This document shows positions 26,002-34,224 of a stretch of DNA of 64,000 bases, piece by piece. This DNA comes from Brucella anthropi_A (GTDB lineage: Bacteria > Pseudomonadota > Alphaproteobacteria > Rhizobiales > Rhizobiaceae), in the NCBI RefSeq assembly GCF_046630315.1, contig NZ_LQBD01000039.1:62001-126000 (forward strand), given 5' to 3'. Every line of letters begins with the position of its first letter. Within the stretch, counting starts at the first letter, position 1. The position numbers and the translations under genes are program-made. Below the pieces are notes generated by a model. It was not told the DNA's origin, made no database searches, and was given only the letters and a program-made list of their open reading frames with translations.

Positions 26002-26812
26002 GTTCGGTTCCCATATAGGCGGTGCGCACGCGCTCGTCCCTGGAGACGGCGGCATAATTGCCGGAGGCGAGAATTTCGCCGCGCTGCAGCACCGTGACGT
26101 GGTGGGCAATGTCGGCCACCACCTTGAGATTGTGTTCCACCATCAGCACCGCGCGGTCCTTCGCCACATCGGCAATGAGGGCGGCAATGATGTGGACGTC
26201 TTCATGACCCATGCCGGCCATCGGCTCATCGAGCAGCAGCACCTTGGGATCGAGCGCCAGCGTGGTGGCGATCTCAAGCGCGCGCTTGCGGCCATAGGAC
26301 AGATCGGCGGCCAGCGCATGGCGGGCATCGGCCAGGCCGACGCGCTCCAGAAGCGAAATCGCCTGCGCATCGAGCCGGTCCAGCGCCGACAGCGGACGCC
26401 AGAACTGCGTGGCAAGCCCGTTGGGGCGTTGCAGCGCGACCTTGACGTTTTCCAAGACGGTGAGATGCGGAAAGGTGGCCGAAATCTGGAACGAGCGCAC
26501 CAGCCCCATGCGGGCCACCCTGGCCGGATCGGTCCTGGTGATGGTCTCGCCCAGAAGCGTGATCTCGCCGCTCGATGGCTGCAGGAACTTGGTCAGGAGG
26601 TTGAACACGGTCGTCTTGCCCGCGCCGTTCGGGCCGATCAGCGCGTGCACGCGGGCATGTTCCACATCGAGATCGACATTCCTGACCGCATGAAAGCCGC
26701 CAAACGACTTGCCCAGTCCGCGCGCCGAAAGAACCGTCCGGCCACCGGAGGCGCCGCCATCCTTCGGCCCTGCCTCATGCAGGGCCGCCCTATTGCCAGT
26801 TGCTGCGTTCAT
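25994..26812 (-). CDS. Branched-chain amino acid-type ABC transporter ATP-binding protein, LivG family
   Basis: Cytoplasmic ATPase, 272 residues. Walker A GPNGAGKTTVFN is near residue 60; the signature is the LivG-type LSYGRKRALEIATTLALDP, followed by Walker B VLLLDEPMAGMGHED. An extra 25 residues precede the domain. It begins 12 bases after the binding-protein gene, with no terminator between, so the operon is read as one unit. Confidence 0.92.
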   Translation of the reverse strand: MNAATGNRAALHEAGPKDGGASGGRTVLSARGLGKSFGGFHAVRNVDLDVEHARVHALIGPNGAGKTTVFNLLTKFLQPSSGEITLLGETITRTDPARVARMGLVRSFQISATFPHLTVLENVKVALQRPNGLATQFWRPLSALDRLDAQAISLLERVGLADARHALAADLSYGRKRALEIATTLALDPKVLLLDEPMAGMGHEDVHIIAALIADVAKDRAVLMVEHNLKVVADIAHHVTVLQRGEILASGNYAAVSRDERVRTAYMGTEHE

Positions 26813-26824
26813 TCAACCAGCCTC

Positions 26825-28030
26825 TTACTGCGTTACCAGCGGGCAGCCGCTTTCTTCCGGCTTCATGTAAGCCTGGTCGCCCGGAATGGTCGCAAGAACC
26901 TTATAATAATCCCAGGGCGCCTTGCTTTCATCCGGCTTCTTCACTTCCATCAGATACATGTCGTAGATCATGCGTCCGTTGGGGCCGACCTTGCCATGAC
27001 GGGCAAAGACATCTTCGACCGGCATTTCATGCAGCTTCTTGGCAACGGCCTCGGTTTCGTCGGTGCCTGCCTCCTTGATCGCCTTCAGATATTGAAGGAC
27101 GGCGGAGTAGGTGCCCGCCTGAACCATGTTCGGCATACGGCCCGTGCGCTCGAAGAAGCGCTTGCCGAAGGCACGCGATTCATCGTCGCGATCCCAGTAG
27201 AAGCCTTCCGTCAGCGTCAACCCTTGAGCGGCTTCAAGGCCGAGGCCGTGCACTTCCGCAAGCGTGAAGAGCAATGCAGCAAGACGCTGACCACCGGCGA
27301 CGATGCCGAATTCAGCCGCCTGCTTGATCGCATTCGATGTGTCGAGACCGGCATTGGCAAGGCCGACCACTTTCGCGCCGGAAGCCTGTGCCTGCAACAG
27401 GAAGGAGGAATAGTCGGTGGTTGCCAGCGGATGACGCACGGAACCCAGCACCTTGCCGCCCTTGGATTCGACGAACTTGCTGGTCTGGTCTTCCAGCGAA
27501 TAGCCGAAGGCATAATCGGCGGTGAGGAAATACCATGTATCGCCGCCCTGCTGCACAAGCGAGCCGCCGGTGCCGACGGCCAGCGCATGGGTGTCATAGG
27601 CCCAGTGGAAGCCATAGGGCGTGCACTGCTTGCCGGTCAGTTCCGATGTGGCGGCGCCGGTGTTGATGGTGATCTTCTTCTTGTCTTTCGACAGGGCCTG
27701 TACCGCAAGGCCGACCGACGAGGTCGTCAGTTCCATGATGGAATCGACCTGCTCGGTGTCGTACCACTGGCGCGCAATGTTCGAGGCCACGTCCGGTTTG
27801 TTCTGGTGATCGGCGGTGATGATCTCGATCGGCGCATCAAGCACCTTGCCGCCAAAATCCTCGGCTGCCATCTTGGCCGCCTCGAACGACCATTTGCCGC
27901 CGAAATCGGCATAAACGCCGGACTGGTCGTTCAAAATGCCGATCTTGACCTTGCCGTCGGAAATTTCCGCCGCCGCCGAGATGGCCGTGGCGGCGAAAAG
28001 CGCTGCCGTTGCAAGTGCGAGACATTTCAT
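26825..28030 (-). CDS. ABC transporter substrate-binding protein, LivJ/LivK (type I periplasmic) family
   Basis: Periplasmic ligand-binding protein, 401 residues, with signal peptide MKCLALATAALFAATAISAAA. The mature start ISDGKVKIGILNDQSGVYADFGG is typical of Leu/Ile/Val-type binding proteins, many of which bind amides, aromatic acids, urea or other ligands. GGGAGGAG sits before ATG 28030. First gene of the operon binding protein-LivG-LivF-LivH-LivM-GMC dehydrogenase, with a divergent LysR gene. The attached dehydrogenase suggests an alcohol- or choline-like ligand rather than a branched-chain amino acid, as inference. Confidence 0.88.
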   Translation of the reverse strand: MKCLALATAALFAATAISAAAEISDGKVKIGILNDQSGVYADFGGKWSFEAAKMAAEDFGGKVLDAPIEIITADHQNKPDVASNIARQWYDTEQVDSIMELTTSSVGLAVQALSKDKKKITINTGAATSELTGKQCTPYGFHWAYDTHALAVGTGGSLVQQGGDTWYFLTADYAFGYSLEDQTSKFVESKGGKVLGSVRHPLATTDYSSFLLQAQASGAKVVGLANAGLDTSNAIKQAAEFGIVAGGQRLAALLFTLAEVHGLGLEAAQGLTLTEGFYWDRDDESRAFGKRFFERTGRMPNMVQAGTYSAVLQYLKAIKEAGTDETEAVAKKLHEMPVEDVFARHGKVGPNGRMIYDMYLMEVKKPDESKAPWDYYKVLATIPGDQAYMKPEESGCPLVTQ

Positions 28031-28294
28031 GAAGTGCTCCTCCCAATAACACCATAAACCGTCACGGAAAGCCGCACGGTATCCTCCTTGTGAAGCAGTC
28101 CTTTTCAGATAGGCGGGCCGTCTTCCTCGTGACGGGCTGCCCCTGCTTCCACCCGGTTTTTTCCTCGGTCCGGGCTTTGAACTGGAACGGTAGCATTGAC
28201 AAATGCGTACACGAACAACAATTTTTGAACAATGTCTGTGCAAAAACGTACAGACAGGATGGCGAAGACAATCGCTACCGTTTGGGAGAGGCAC

Positions 28295-29209
28295 ATGCGG
28301 CAGTTCACATGGGACGATCTGCAATATTTTCTGGCGGTCGCGCGCACCGGCCAGCTTTCCACCGCGGCGCGGCAGTTGCGCACCAGCCATGTCACCGTCC
28401 TGCGCCGGATCGACCGGCTGGAACAGGCCCTTTCGACCAAGCTTTTCGAGCGCAATCCGCGCGGCTATCTGCTGACGCCGATCGGCGAGCGGCTGGTGAC
28501 ATCCGCCGAGGTGATGGAACGCGAGGCGATGAAGTTCCAGACCGAGGCCACGGGCAATCTGGCCGCACTGTCGGGCGTGGTGCGCCTTTCGACGCTGGAA
28601 GGCTTCGGCAATTTCTTTCTTGCCGACCGCCTGCCGGTGCTGGCGCAATCCTATCCAAGCCTGTTCGTGGAAGTGGTGACGATCCAGCAGATCATGTCGC
28701 TGTCACGCCGCGAGGCGGAATTGTCGATCACGCTGCATATGCCCCGCACCGGGCCTTATCACAGCGAAAAACTGACGCCCTATCGCCTTTTCATCTACGG
28801 CCATCGCGATTATCTGGCGCGGCATCCGCCGATCAGGACGCGCGAGGACATGGCCCGGCATCCCTTCATCGGCTATATCGACGACATGGTGTTCACGCCC
28901 GGCCTCGACTATATGCGCGAAATCCTGCCGGGGCAGCGCTGCACCTATCAAAGCTCCAGCATCCATGCGCAGCTTATCGCCACGCAGATCGGCTATGGGC
29001 TGTGCGTGCTGCCCTATTTCATCGCCAGCCGCCATCCGGAACTGGTGCCCGTCCTGCCGCGCGAGATGCATCTGGTGCGCGAATACTGGATGAGCTGTCA
29101 CATCGATGTGGTGGCCGCGCCGCGCATCCGGGTGCTGCGCGAATTCATGCTGCGCGCCGTGCGCGAATCGTCGGCGAGCTTCCTGGGGGAAACCCTGCTG
29201 CGCCCGTGA
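28295..29209 (+). CDS. LysR family transcriptional regulator
   Basis: DNA-binding regulator of 304 residues: winged helix-turn-helix at residues 4-62 (FTWDDLQYFLAVARTGQLST, then LEQALSTKLFERNPRG) followed by an effector domain. ATG 28295 is chosen since GGGAGAGGCAC precedes it and the family starts MRQFTWDDL. It is divergent from the ABC-importer operon with a 264-base shared upstream region, so it very likely controls that operon in response to the transported compound. Confidence 0.88.
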   Translation: MRQFTWDDLQYFLAVARTGQLSTAARQLRTSHVTVLRRIDRLEQALSTKLFERNPRGYLLTPIGERLVTSAEVMEREAMKFQTEATGNLAALSGVVRLSTLEGFGNFFLADRLPVLAQSYPSLFVEVVTIQQIMSLSRREAELSITLHMPRTGPYHSEKLTPYRLFIYGHRDYLARHPPIRTREDMARHPFIGYIDDMVFTPGLDYMREILPGQRCTYQSSSIHAQLIATQIGYGLCVLPYFIASRHPELVPVLPREMHLVREYWMSCHIDVVAAPRIRVLREFMLRAVRESSASFLGETLLRP

Positions 29210-29227
29210 TGGTTGTGTTGCGTCGCG

Positions 29228-29317
29228 TCAGATCGTGCCGCCGCGCATGGCAAAAATGCAGGTGATGACGAGTGCGGTAAAGCCGAACCCTATAATAAAG
29301 AGATTAAGCGTCTTCAT
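29228..29317 (-). CDS. Putative 29-residue single-pass membrane peptide
   Basis: A very short frame with an excellent ribosome-binding site: GGGAGGGGAC directly before ATG at 29317, stop TGA at 29228-29230. The product starts MKTLNLFIIGFGFTALVITC and is one hydrophobic helix with a short positively charged C-terminal end (MRGGTI). It lies between the LysR and Lrp genes, antisense to neither. Small proteins of this kind often bind larger membrane complexes, but no function can be named. Confidence 0.55.
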   Translation of the reverse strand: MKTLNLFIIGFGFTALVITCIFAMRGGTI

Positions 29318-29414
29318 GTCCCCTCCCTTTCAACCCCGGGGCGTTATGTTCGACTTGGCGCGGAATGTCTACCTTAAATTGCAACGATCCAAACTAAAGT
29401 TGTATAGCTGAATT

Positions 29415-29855
29415 TCAGGCGGTTTCACGCTCGATATCACGGCGAAGCACGATTGCCGTAGTGAGATCCTCTACAGTTTCATGGGTGGCGATGAGATCAC
29501 GCAGGCGGTTGAGCCGATCTATGGAGGGAACTTCAAGCTCGACGATCAGGTCGAGCTGGCCGCTCACCGACGATACACGGCGCACTTCGGCGTGCCTGGC
29601 CAGTTCATCGAGAAGGCCGAGGGCCGGCGTGCGCTTGAGGCTGACAAGGATCATGGCGCGGATCACATTGCTGTCGATCTGGCCGATATCGGCCCGATAG
29701 CCGCGAATGACGCCGTTCCTTTCCAGATTGGCGACACGCTCGCCGGTTGCGCTGCGCGACAGACCGATGCGCCCCGCCAGCGTCTTCAGCGGTATGCGCG
29801 CTTCCTTGGAGAGAATGGCCAGTATCTCGCGATCCTTCGTGTCGAGTTCCCGCAT
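29415..29855 (-). CDS. Lrp/AsnC family transcriptional regulator
   Basis: DNA-binding protein with ligand-sensing RAM domain, 146 residues. The N-terminal helix-turn-helix reads LDTKDREILAILSKEARIPL (residues 4-23) and on through GLSRSATGERVANLE; residues 65-140 form the alpha-beta sandwich that binds amino acids. ATG 29855 is preferred (AAAGGATCG at proper spacing) over an upstream extension. It is divergent from the fusion gene at 30008 and is the obvious candidate regulator of that gene and the following binding protein. Confidence 0.9.
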   Translation of the reverse strand: MRELDTKDREILAILSKEARIPLKTLAGRIGLSRSATGERVANLERNGVIRGYRADIGQIDSNVIRAMILVSLKRTPALGLLDELARHAEVRRVSSVSGQLDLIVELEVPSIDRLNRLRDLIATHETVEDLTTAIVLRRDIERETA

Positions 29856-30007
29856 GTGCCGATCCTTTGCCCTGCCGTAAATGTGCCGGTCCATTCCGGC
29901 AAAGTGCCGGTCTGACCGGCGCCTTGTCTGATGCCTGAAATTTATTCGCGTGCCAAGCTTCCATCTCAACCCCACCCCCTCTGCACGCAATCGATGAAGC
30001 GCCGCCC

Positions 30008-33000
30008 ATGACCGATATTTCGCATCCCGCCCCCGATTTTTCCGCGCAAGAGGCCGAAGTGCTGGCCCAGCTTCATTTCGGCGTGACGGCGAGTGCGTCG
30101 CCGCTCGACAGCGAGCGCGACCGCAATTTTCGGCTGACGACGGGCAATGGATCGGCGGACTGGATCTTGAAGATCGTCAATGCCAGCGAGCCGCGGGTGG
30201 AAAGCGAGTTCCAGACCGCGCTGCTGCAACATCTGGCCATGGCCGATCCGGCGCTCGCCGTGCCGCATCTGAAGCCGAGCCTGTCGGGCGCGGTGCTGGC
30301 TTCTGTCGATAAAGATGGGGGCAAGCCGCATGCGCTGCGGGTGGCAAGCTGGCTGCCGGGCACGCCGCTGGCGGAAGCCCCGCGCACCAGGGCGCTGATG
30401 CACAATCTGGGCGGTGCGCTGGGCGAACTGGATCGTGCCTTGCAGGGCTTCATCCATCCGGGCGCGCTTCGCGATTTCGACTGGGACCTGCGCCATGCGG
30501 GCCGGGCGCGCGACCGGCTGCACTTCATCGACAAGGCGGAAGACCGTGCTGTCGTGGAGCGTTTCCTGACCCGTTTCGAGCGCGATGTTGCACCGAAACT
30601 GCCGCTTTTGCGCGCGCAGGTGATCCACAATGACGCCAATGACTGGAATGTGCTGGTCGATCCGGAGGACAAGGAACGCATTGCCGGGCTGATCGATTTC
30701 GGCGATGCGGTGCACACCGTTCTGGTCGCCGAAGTGGCGATTGCGGCGGCCTATTCCATTCTCGACATGGACGATCCGATCGGGGCGGCTGCCGCCCTTG
30801 CTGCCGGTTTCCACGAAAAATATCCGCTGCTGCCGCAGGAAGTCGATCTCCTGTTCGACCTGATCGCGATGCGGCTCGTCACAAGCGTCACGCTGTCGGC
30901 GTCGCGCCGCGACAGGACCGGCGACAATCCCTATCTTGCGATCAGCGAAGCGCCGGCATGGCGGCTTCTGCACAGGCTCGATGCCATGAACCCGCGCTTT
31001 GCCACCGCGATCCTGCGCAAAGCCTGCGGTTTCGATGCGGTCGAGGGCGCCGGTGTGGTGCGCGGCTGGATCAGCGCCAACCGAAAGAACCTCGCTCCCA
31101 TCGTTCGCCCGCATCCGGCGACGCTGACCAAGGCGCTGGTGCCCTATGGCGATCCGTCCCATGTGATGACGGTCGATTCCGCCGGGCAGCGCCCGCAGGA
31201 AGCCACCGCCTGGTGGGACGATTTCTGCGCCCGCAATCGTGTGGAACTGGGCATCGGCCCATGGGGAGAAAAGCGTACTGTCTATACCGATGAGGCGTTC
31301 CGTTCCCGCTTCGTCGAAGGCGAGCGGCGTGTCCACCATCTGGGCCTCGACCTGTTCATGCCGGCAGGCACGCCCGTCTACACGCCGCTTGCAGCAATCG
31401 TGAAAAGCGTCGAGATCGAGACCGCGCCGCTCGGCTATGGCGGGTTGATCGCGCTCGAACATCAGCCGGAAGGTTGCCCGCCCTTCATCACGCTCTGGGG
31501 CCATATGGCGCATGAGGCCGTTGCCCGCCTGAAGCCGGGGCAAAGGCTTGCCGCCGGTGATCTCGTCGGAACCATGGGCGACATGCATGAGAATGGCGGC
31601 TGGACGCCGCATCTCCATTTCCAGATTTCGACCGATACCGGCCTTGCGGCGGCGGAAATTCTGGGCGTGGGCGAGAGCGCCTATCTCGATGTCTGGGCCG
31701 ATATTTTCCCCGATGCCGCAGTCCTTGCCGATATTCCGGCGGAAGCCTTCCACCAGAGCGGACGCACCCGCGCCGAAATCGTCAGCGCCCGCAAGGATAT
31801 TCTGCTGCCGAACCTCTCCATTTCCTATTCCGAGCCGATCAAATTCGTGCGCGGCGAGGGCGCCTGGCTGATCGACAATCGGGGCCGCGCCTATCTCGAT
31901 TGCTTCAACAATGTTTGCCATCTTGGTCACGCGCATCCGGATGTGGTGGAGGCGATTGCCAAGCAGGCTGCGATCCTCAACACCAATACGCGCTATCTGC
32001 ACGACAATATCGTTTCCTATGCCGAGCGCCTGACCGCGACCTTGCCGGAAGGCTTGACGGTGGCCTCCTTTGCCTGCTCGGGCAGCGAGGCGAACAGCCT
32101 GGCGCTGCGCATGGCGCGCGCGCATTCCGGCCAGCGCGATGCGCTGGTGCTCGACTGGGCCTATCACGGCACGACGCAGGAACTGATCGACCTCAGCCCC
32201 TATAAATACAAGCGCAAGGGCGGCAAGGGACGCCCGGACCACGTGTTCGAGGCGACTATCCCCGACAGCTATCGCGCGCCGGAAGACTGGCCGCTTGCGG
32301 AACATGGCAAGCGCTTTGCCGAAAGCATTGCCGAACAGATCGAGGCCATCAAGAGCCTTGGACGCGGGCCTGCCTATTTCATTGCCGAGTCGATCCCGAG
32401 CGTTGCCGGTCAGGTCTTCCTGCCGGAGGGCTATCTGCGCGAAGTCTACAGGATGGTGCGGGCGGCCGGCGGCGTTTGCATCGCGGATGAGGTGCAGGTC
32501 GGCTTCGGCCGGGTCGGAAGCCACTGGTGGGCGTTTGAAATGCAGGACGTGGTGCCGGATATCGTCACCATGGGCAAGCCCATCGGCAACGGCCATCCCA
32601 TGTCGGCGGTTGTCACCACCCGCGAAGTGGCCGACAGCTTCAACAATGGCATGGAATATTTCAACACATTCGGCGGCAATCCGGTGTCCTGTGCGGCGGG
32701 GCTTGCGGTGCTGGATGTGATCGAGCGCGACGACCTGCGCCGTAACGCGCTTGCGATCGGCAATTATCTCATCGACGGTTTCCGTTCGATGCAGGAGCGG
32801 TTCGATATTATCGGCGATGTGCGCGGGCAGGGGCTGTTCCTCGGCATCGAACTGGTGACGGATCGCAAGGCCAAGGAACCGGCAACGGCGCTGGCCAAGA
32901 AGATCAATGACGGCGCGCGCGAACGCGGCATTTTGATGGGGACCGAAGGGCCGTTCGACAATGTTTTGAAAATGCGCCCGCCGATGATCTTCACACGCGC

Positions 33001-33058
33001 CAATGCCGATCATCTCTTGAGCGTTCTGGAGGACAGTTTCGCGGCTGCGTTGAAGTAG
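30008..33058 (+). CDS. Trifunctional fusion: APH-type kinase, M23 peptidase-like domain, class III aminotransferase/phospho-lyase
   Basis: A 1016-residue cytoplasmic-looking protein without signal peptide. Residues about 20-300 are an aminoglycoside-phosphotransferase/hydroxylysine-kinase-like kinase, with H207-N-D209 and N214 in HNDANDWN, then IDFGDA. Residues about 415-575 resemble an M23/LytM domain with HHLGLD (H443/H444, D448) and HLH (H535, H537). Residues about 600-1016 are a fold-type I class III PLP enzyme with Schiff-base Lys857 in MGKPIGNG. Fusions of the kinase and the PLP domain helped identify hydroxylysine kinase and the phospho-lyases of phosphohydroxylysine and phosphoethanolamine in animals, so kinase then ammonia-phosphate elimination is a reasonable prediction. 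Next gene: amino-acid binding protein. Confidence 0.88.
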   Translation: MTDISHPAPDFSAQEAEVLAQLHFGVTASASPLDSERDRNFRLTTGNGSADWILKIVNASEPRVESEFQTALLQHLAMADPALAVPHLKPSLSGAVLASVDKDGGKPHALRVASWLPGTPLAEAPRTRALMHNLGGALGELDRALQGFIHPGALRDFDWDLRHAGRARDRLHFIDKAEDRAVVERFLTRFERDVAPKLPLLRAQVIHNDANDWNVLVDPEDKERIAGLIDFGDAVHTVLVAEVAIAAAYSILDMDDPIGAAAALAAGFHEKYPLLPQEVDLLFDLIAMRLVTSVTLSASRRDRTGDNPYLAISEAPAWRLLHRLDAMNPRFATAILRKACGFDAVEGAGVVRGWISANRKNLAPIVRPHPATLTKALVPYGDPSHVMTVDSAGQRPQEATAWWDDFCARNRVELGIGPWGEKRTVYTDEAFRSRFVEGERRVHHLGLDLFMPAGTPVYTPLAAIVKSVEIETAPLGYGGLIALEHQPEGCPPFITLWGHMAHEAVARLKPGQRLAAGDLVGTMGDMHENGGWTPHLHFQISTDTGLAAAEILGVGESAYLDVWADIFPDAAVLADIPAEAFHQSGRTRAEIVSARKDILLPNLSISYSEPIKFVRGEGAWLIDNRGRAYLDCFNNVCHLGHAHPDVVEAIAKQAAILNTNTRYLHDNIVSYAERLTATLPEGLTVASFACSGSEANSLALRMARAHSGQRDALVLDWAYHGTTQELIDLSPYKYKRKGGKGRPDHVFEATIPDSYRAPEDWPLAEHGKRFAESIAEQIEAIKSLGRGPAYFIAESIPSVAGQVFLPEGYLREVYRMVRAAGGVCIADEVQVGFGRVGSHWWAFEMQDVVPDIVTMGKPIGNGHPMSAVVTTREVADSFNNGMEYFNTFGGNPVSCAAGLAVLDVIERDDLRRNALAIGNYLIDGFRSMQERFDIIGDVRGQGLFLGIELVTDRKAKEPATALAKKINDGARERGILMGTEGPFDNVLKMRPPMIFTRANADHLLSVLEDSFAAALK

Positions 33059-33149
33059 CCGGTAGTCGGATAATGGAACAAACAACAAGCCCGGCGGCAT
33101 GTCGCCGGGCAACGGATCGGCTTGTGCCGAAACTCTGGGAGGAGGAACA

Positions 33150-34169
33150 ATGAAAAAGACAGTTTTGGGTGCGTTGCTGGCGGCGGGCTTTGCCCTGTCG
33201 GCGCAAAGCGGGGCTGCGGCGGACACGCTTTCGACGGTCAAGGAACGCGGCAAGATCAATTGCGGCGTCAGCCAGGGCGTCGCGGGTTTTTCGTCGCCGG
33301 ACGATCAGGGCAAATGGACCGGCTTCGACATCGATTTCTGCCGCGCGGTGTCGGCGGCGGTCTTTGGCGATCCCGACAAGGTGAGCTTCATTCCGCTTTC
33401 GACCAAGGAGCGCTTTACCGCGCTGCAATCCGGCACGGTTGATCTGCTTTCGCGCCAGACCACCTGGACACTCTCGCGCGATGCGGGCATGGGCATTCTT
33501 TTCGTCGGCACGGCCTATTATGACGGACAGGGTTTTATGATCCGCAAGGATCTGGGCGTCGATAGCGCGACGAAGCTCGACGGCGCGTCGGTCTGCACCG
33601 AACAGGGCACGACCACGGAACAGAACGTCGCCGATTATTTCAGCGCCAACAATATCAAATATGAGCCGGTGGTGATCGATTCCGCCGATGGTATTTTGAA
33701 GGCGTTCGAGACCGGCCGCTGCGATGTCTACACGACCGATGCTTCCGCGCTTTATGCGCAGCGCCTCAAGCTTGCCGAACCTGACGCCTTCACCGTTCTG
33801 CCGGAAGTGATTTCCAAGGAGCCGCTCGGGCCAGCCGTTCGCCAGGGCGACGACAAATGGTTCAACATCGTCCGCTGGACCCTGTTTGCGATGCTTGAGG
33901 CAGAGGAACTGGGCGTTACGCAGGCTTCCGCCGAAGCGGACCTCAACTCCAAAAAGCCGGATGTGCGCCGTTTCCTTGGCTCGGAAGGCGACAACGGCCA
34001 GCAGCTCGGCCTTGAGCCGAAATGGGCCTATAATATCGTCTCCAAGATTGGCAATTATGGTGAAATGTTCGAGCGCACCGTCGGCAAAGGCAGCCTGCTC
34101 AAGATCGACCGCGGCATCAATGCGCTGTGGAACAAGGGCGGGCTGATGTACGCGCCGCCCGTCAAGTAA
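33150..34169 (+). CDS. Amino-acid ABC transporter substrate-binding protein (AapJ/BztA family)
   Basis: Periplasmic binding protein of the general amino acid family, 339 residues, with signal peptide MKKTVLGALLAAGFALSAQSG cleaved before ADTLSTVKERG. The stretch INCGVSQGVAGFS and the ligand-contact segment around TWTLSRDAGMG are typical. GGGAGGAGGAAC precedes ATG 33150. It has no permease or ATPase beside it and follows the kinase-lyase fusion by 91 bases, so it probably feeds a transporter coded elsewhere with the amino acid that the fusion degrades. Confidence 0.88.
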   Translation: MKKTVLGALLAAGFALSAQSGAAADTLSTVKERGKINCGVSQGVAGFSSPDDQGKWTGFDIDFCRAVSAAVFGDPDKVSFIPLSTKERFTALQSGTVDLLSRQTTWTLSRDAGMGILFVGTAYYDGQGFMIRKDLGVDSATKLDGASVCTEQGTTTEQNVADYFSANNIKYEPVVIDSADGILKAFETGRCDVYTTDASALYAQRLKLAEPDAFTVLPEVISKEPLGPAVRQGDDKWFNIVRWTLFAMLEAEELGVTQASAEADLNSKKPDVRRFLGSEGDNGQQLGLEPKWAYNIVSKIGNYGEMFERTVGKGSLLKIDRGINALWNKGGLMYAPPVK

Positions 34170-34192
34170 AGGCAATCAAATTGGTGATGGCG

Positions 34193-34224
34193 GAGCCCCG
34201 GTTTTCCGGGGCTCTGCTGTTTTT
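34193..34224. terminator. Terminator between convergent binding-protein and TPP-enzyme genes
   Basis: GAGCCCCGG (34193-34201), TTTT loop, CCGGGGCTC (34206-34214), then a T-rich run on the plus strand. The T run overlaps the minus-strand stop codon. Confidence 0.85.

Noticed and set aside
25652..28057. 801-codon open frame on the plus strand across livF, livG and the binding-protein gene
   Set aside because: Antisense to three clearly recognised genes; the translation is low-complexity His/Arg/Gly-rich and matches nothing known.
29966..33259. 1097-codon open frame on the minus strand opposite the kinase-M23-aminotransferase gene
   Set aside because: It mirrors the codon periodicity of the sense gene, has no recognisable domain, and the sense frame carries several intact catalytic motifs.
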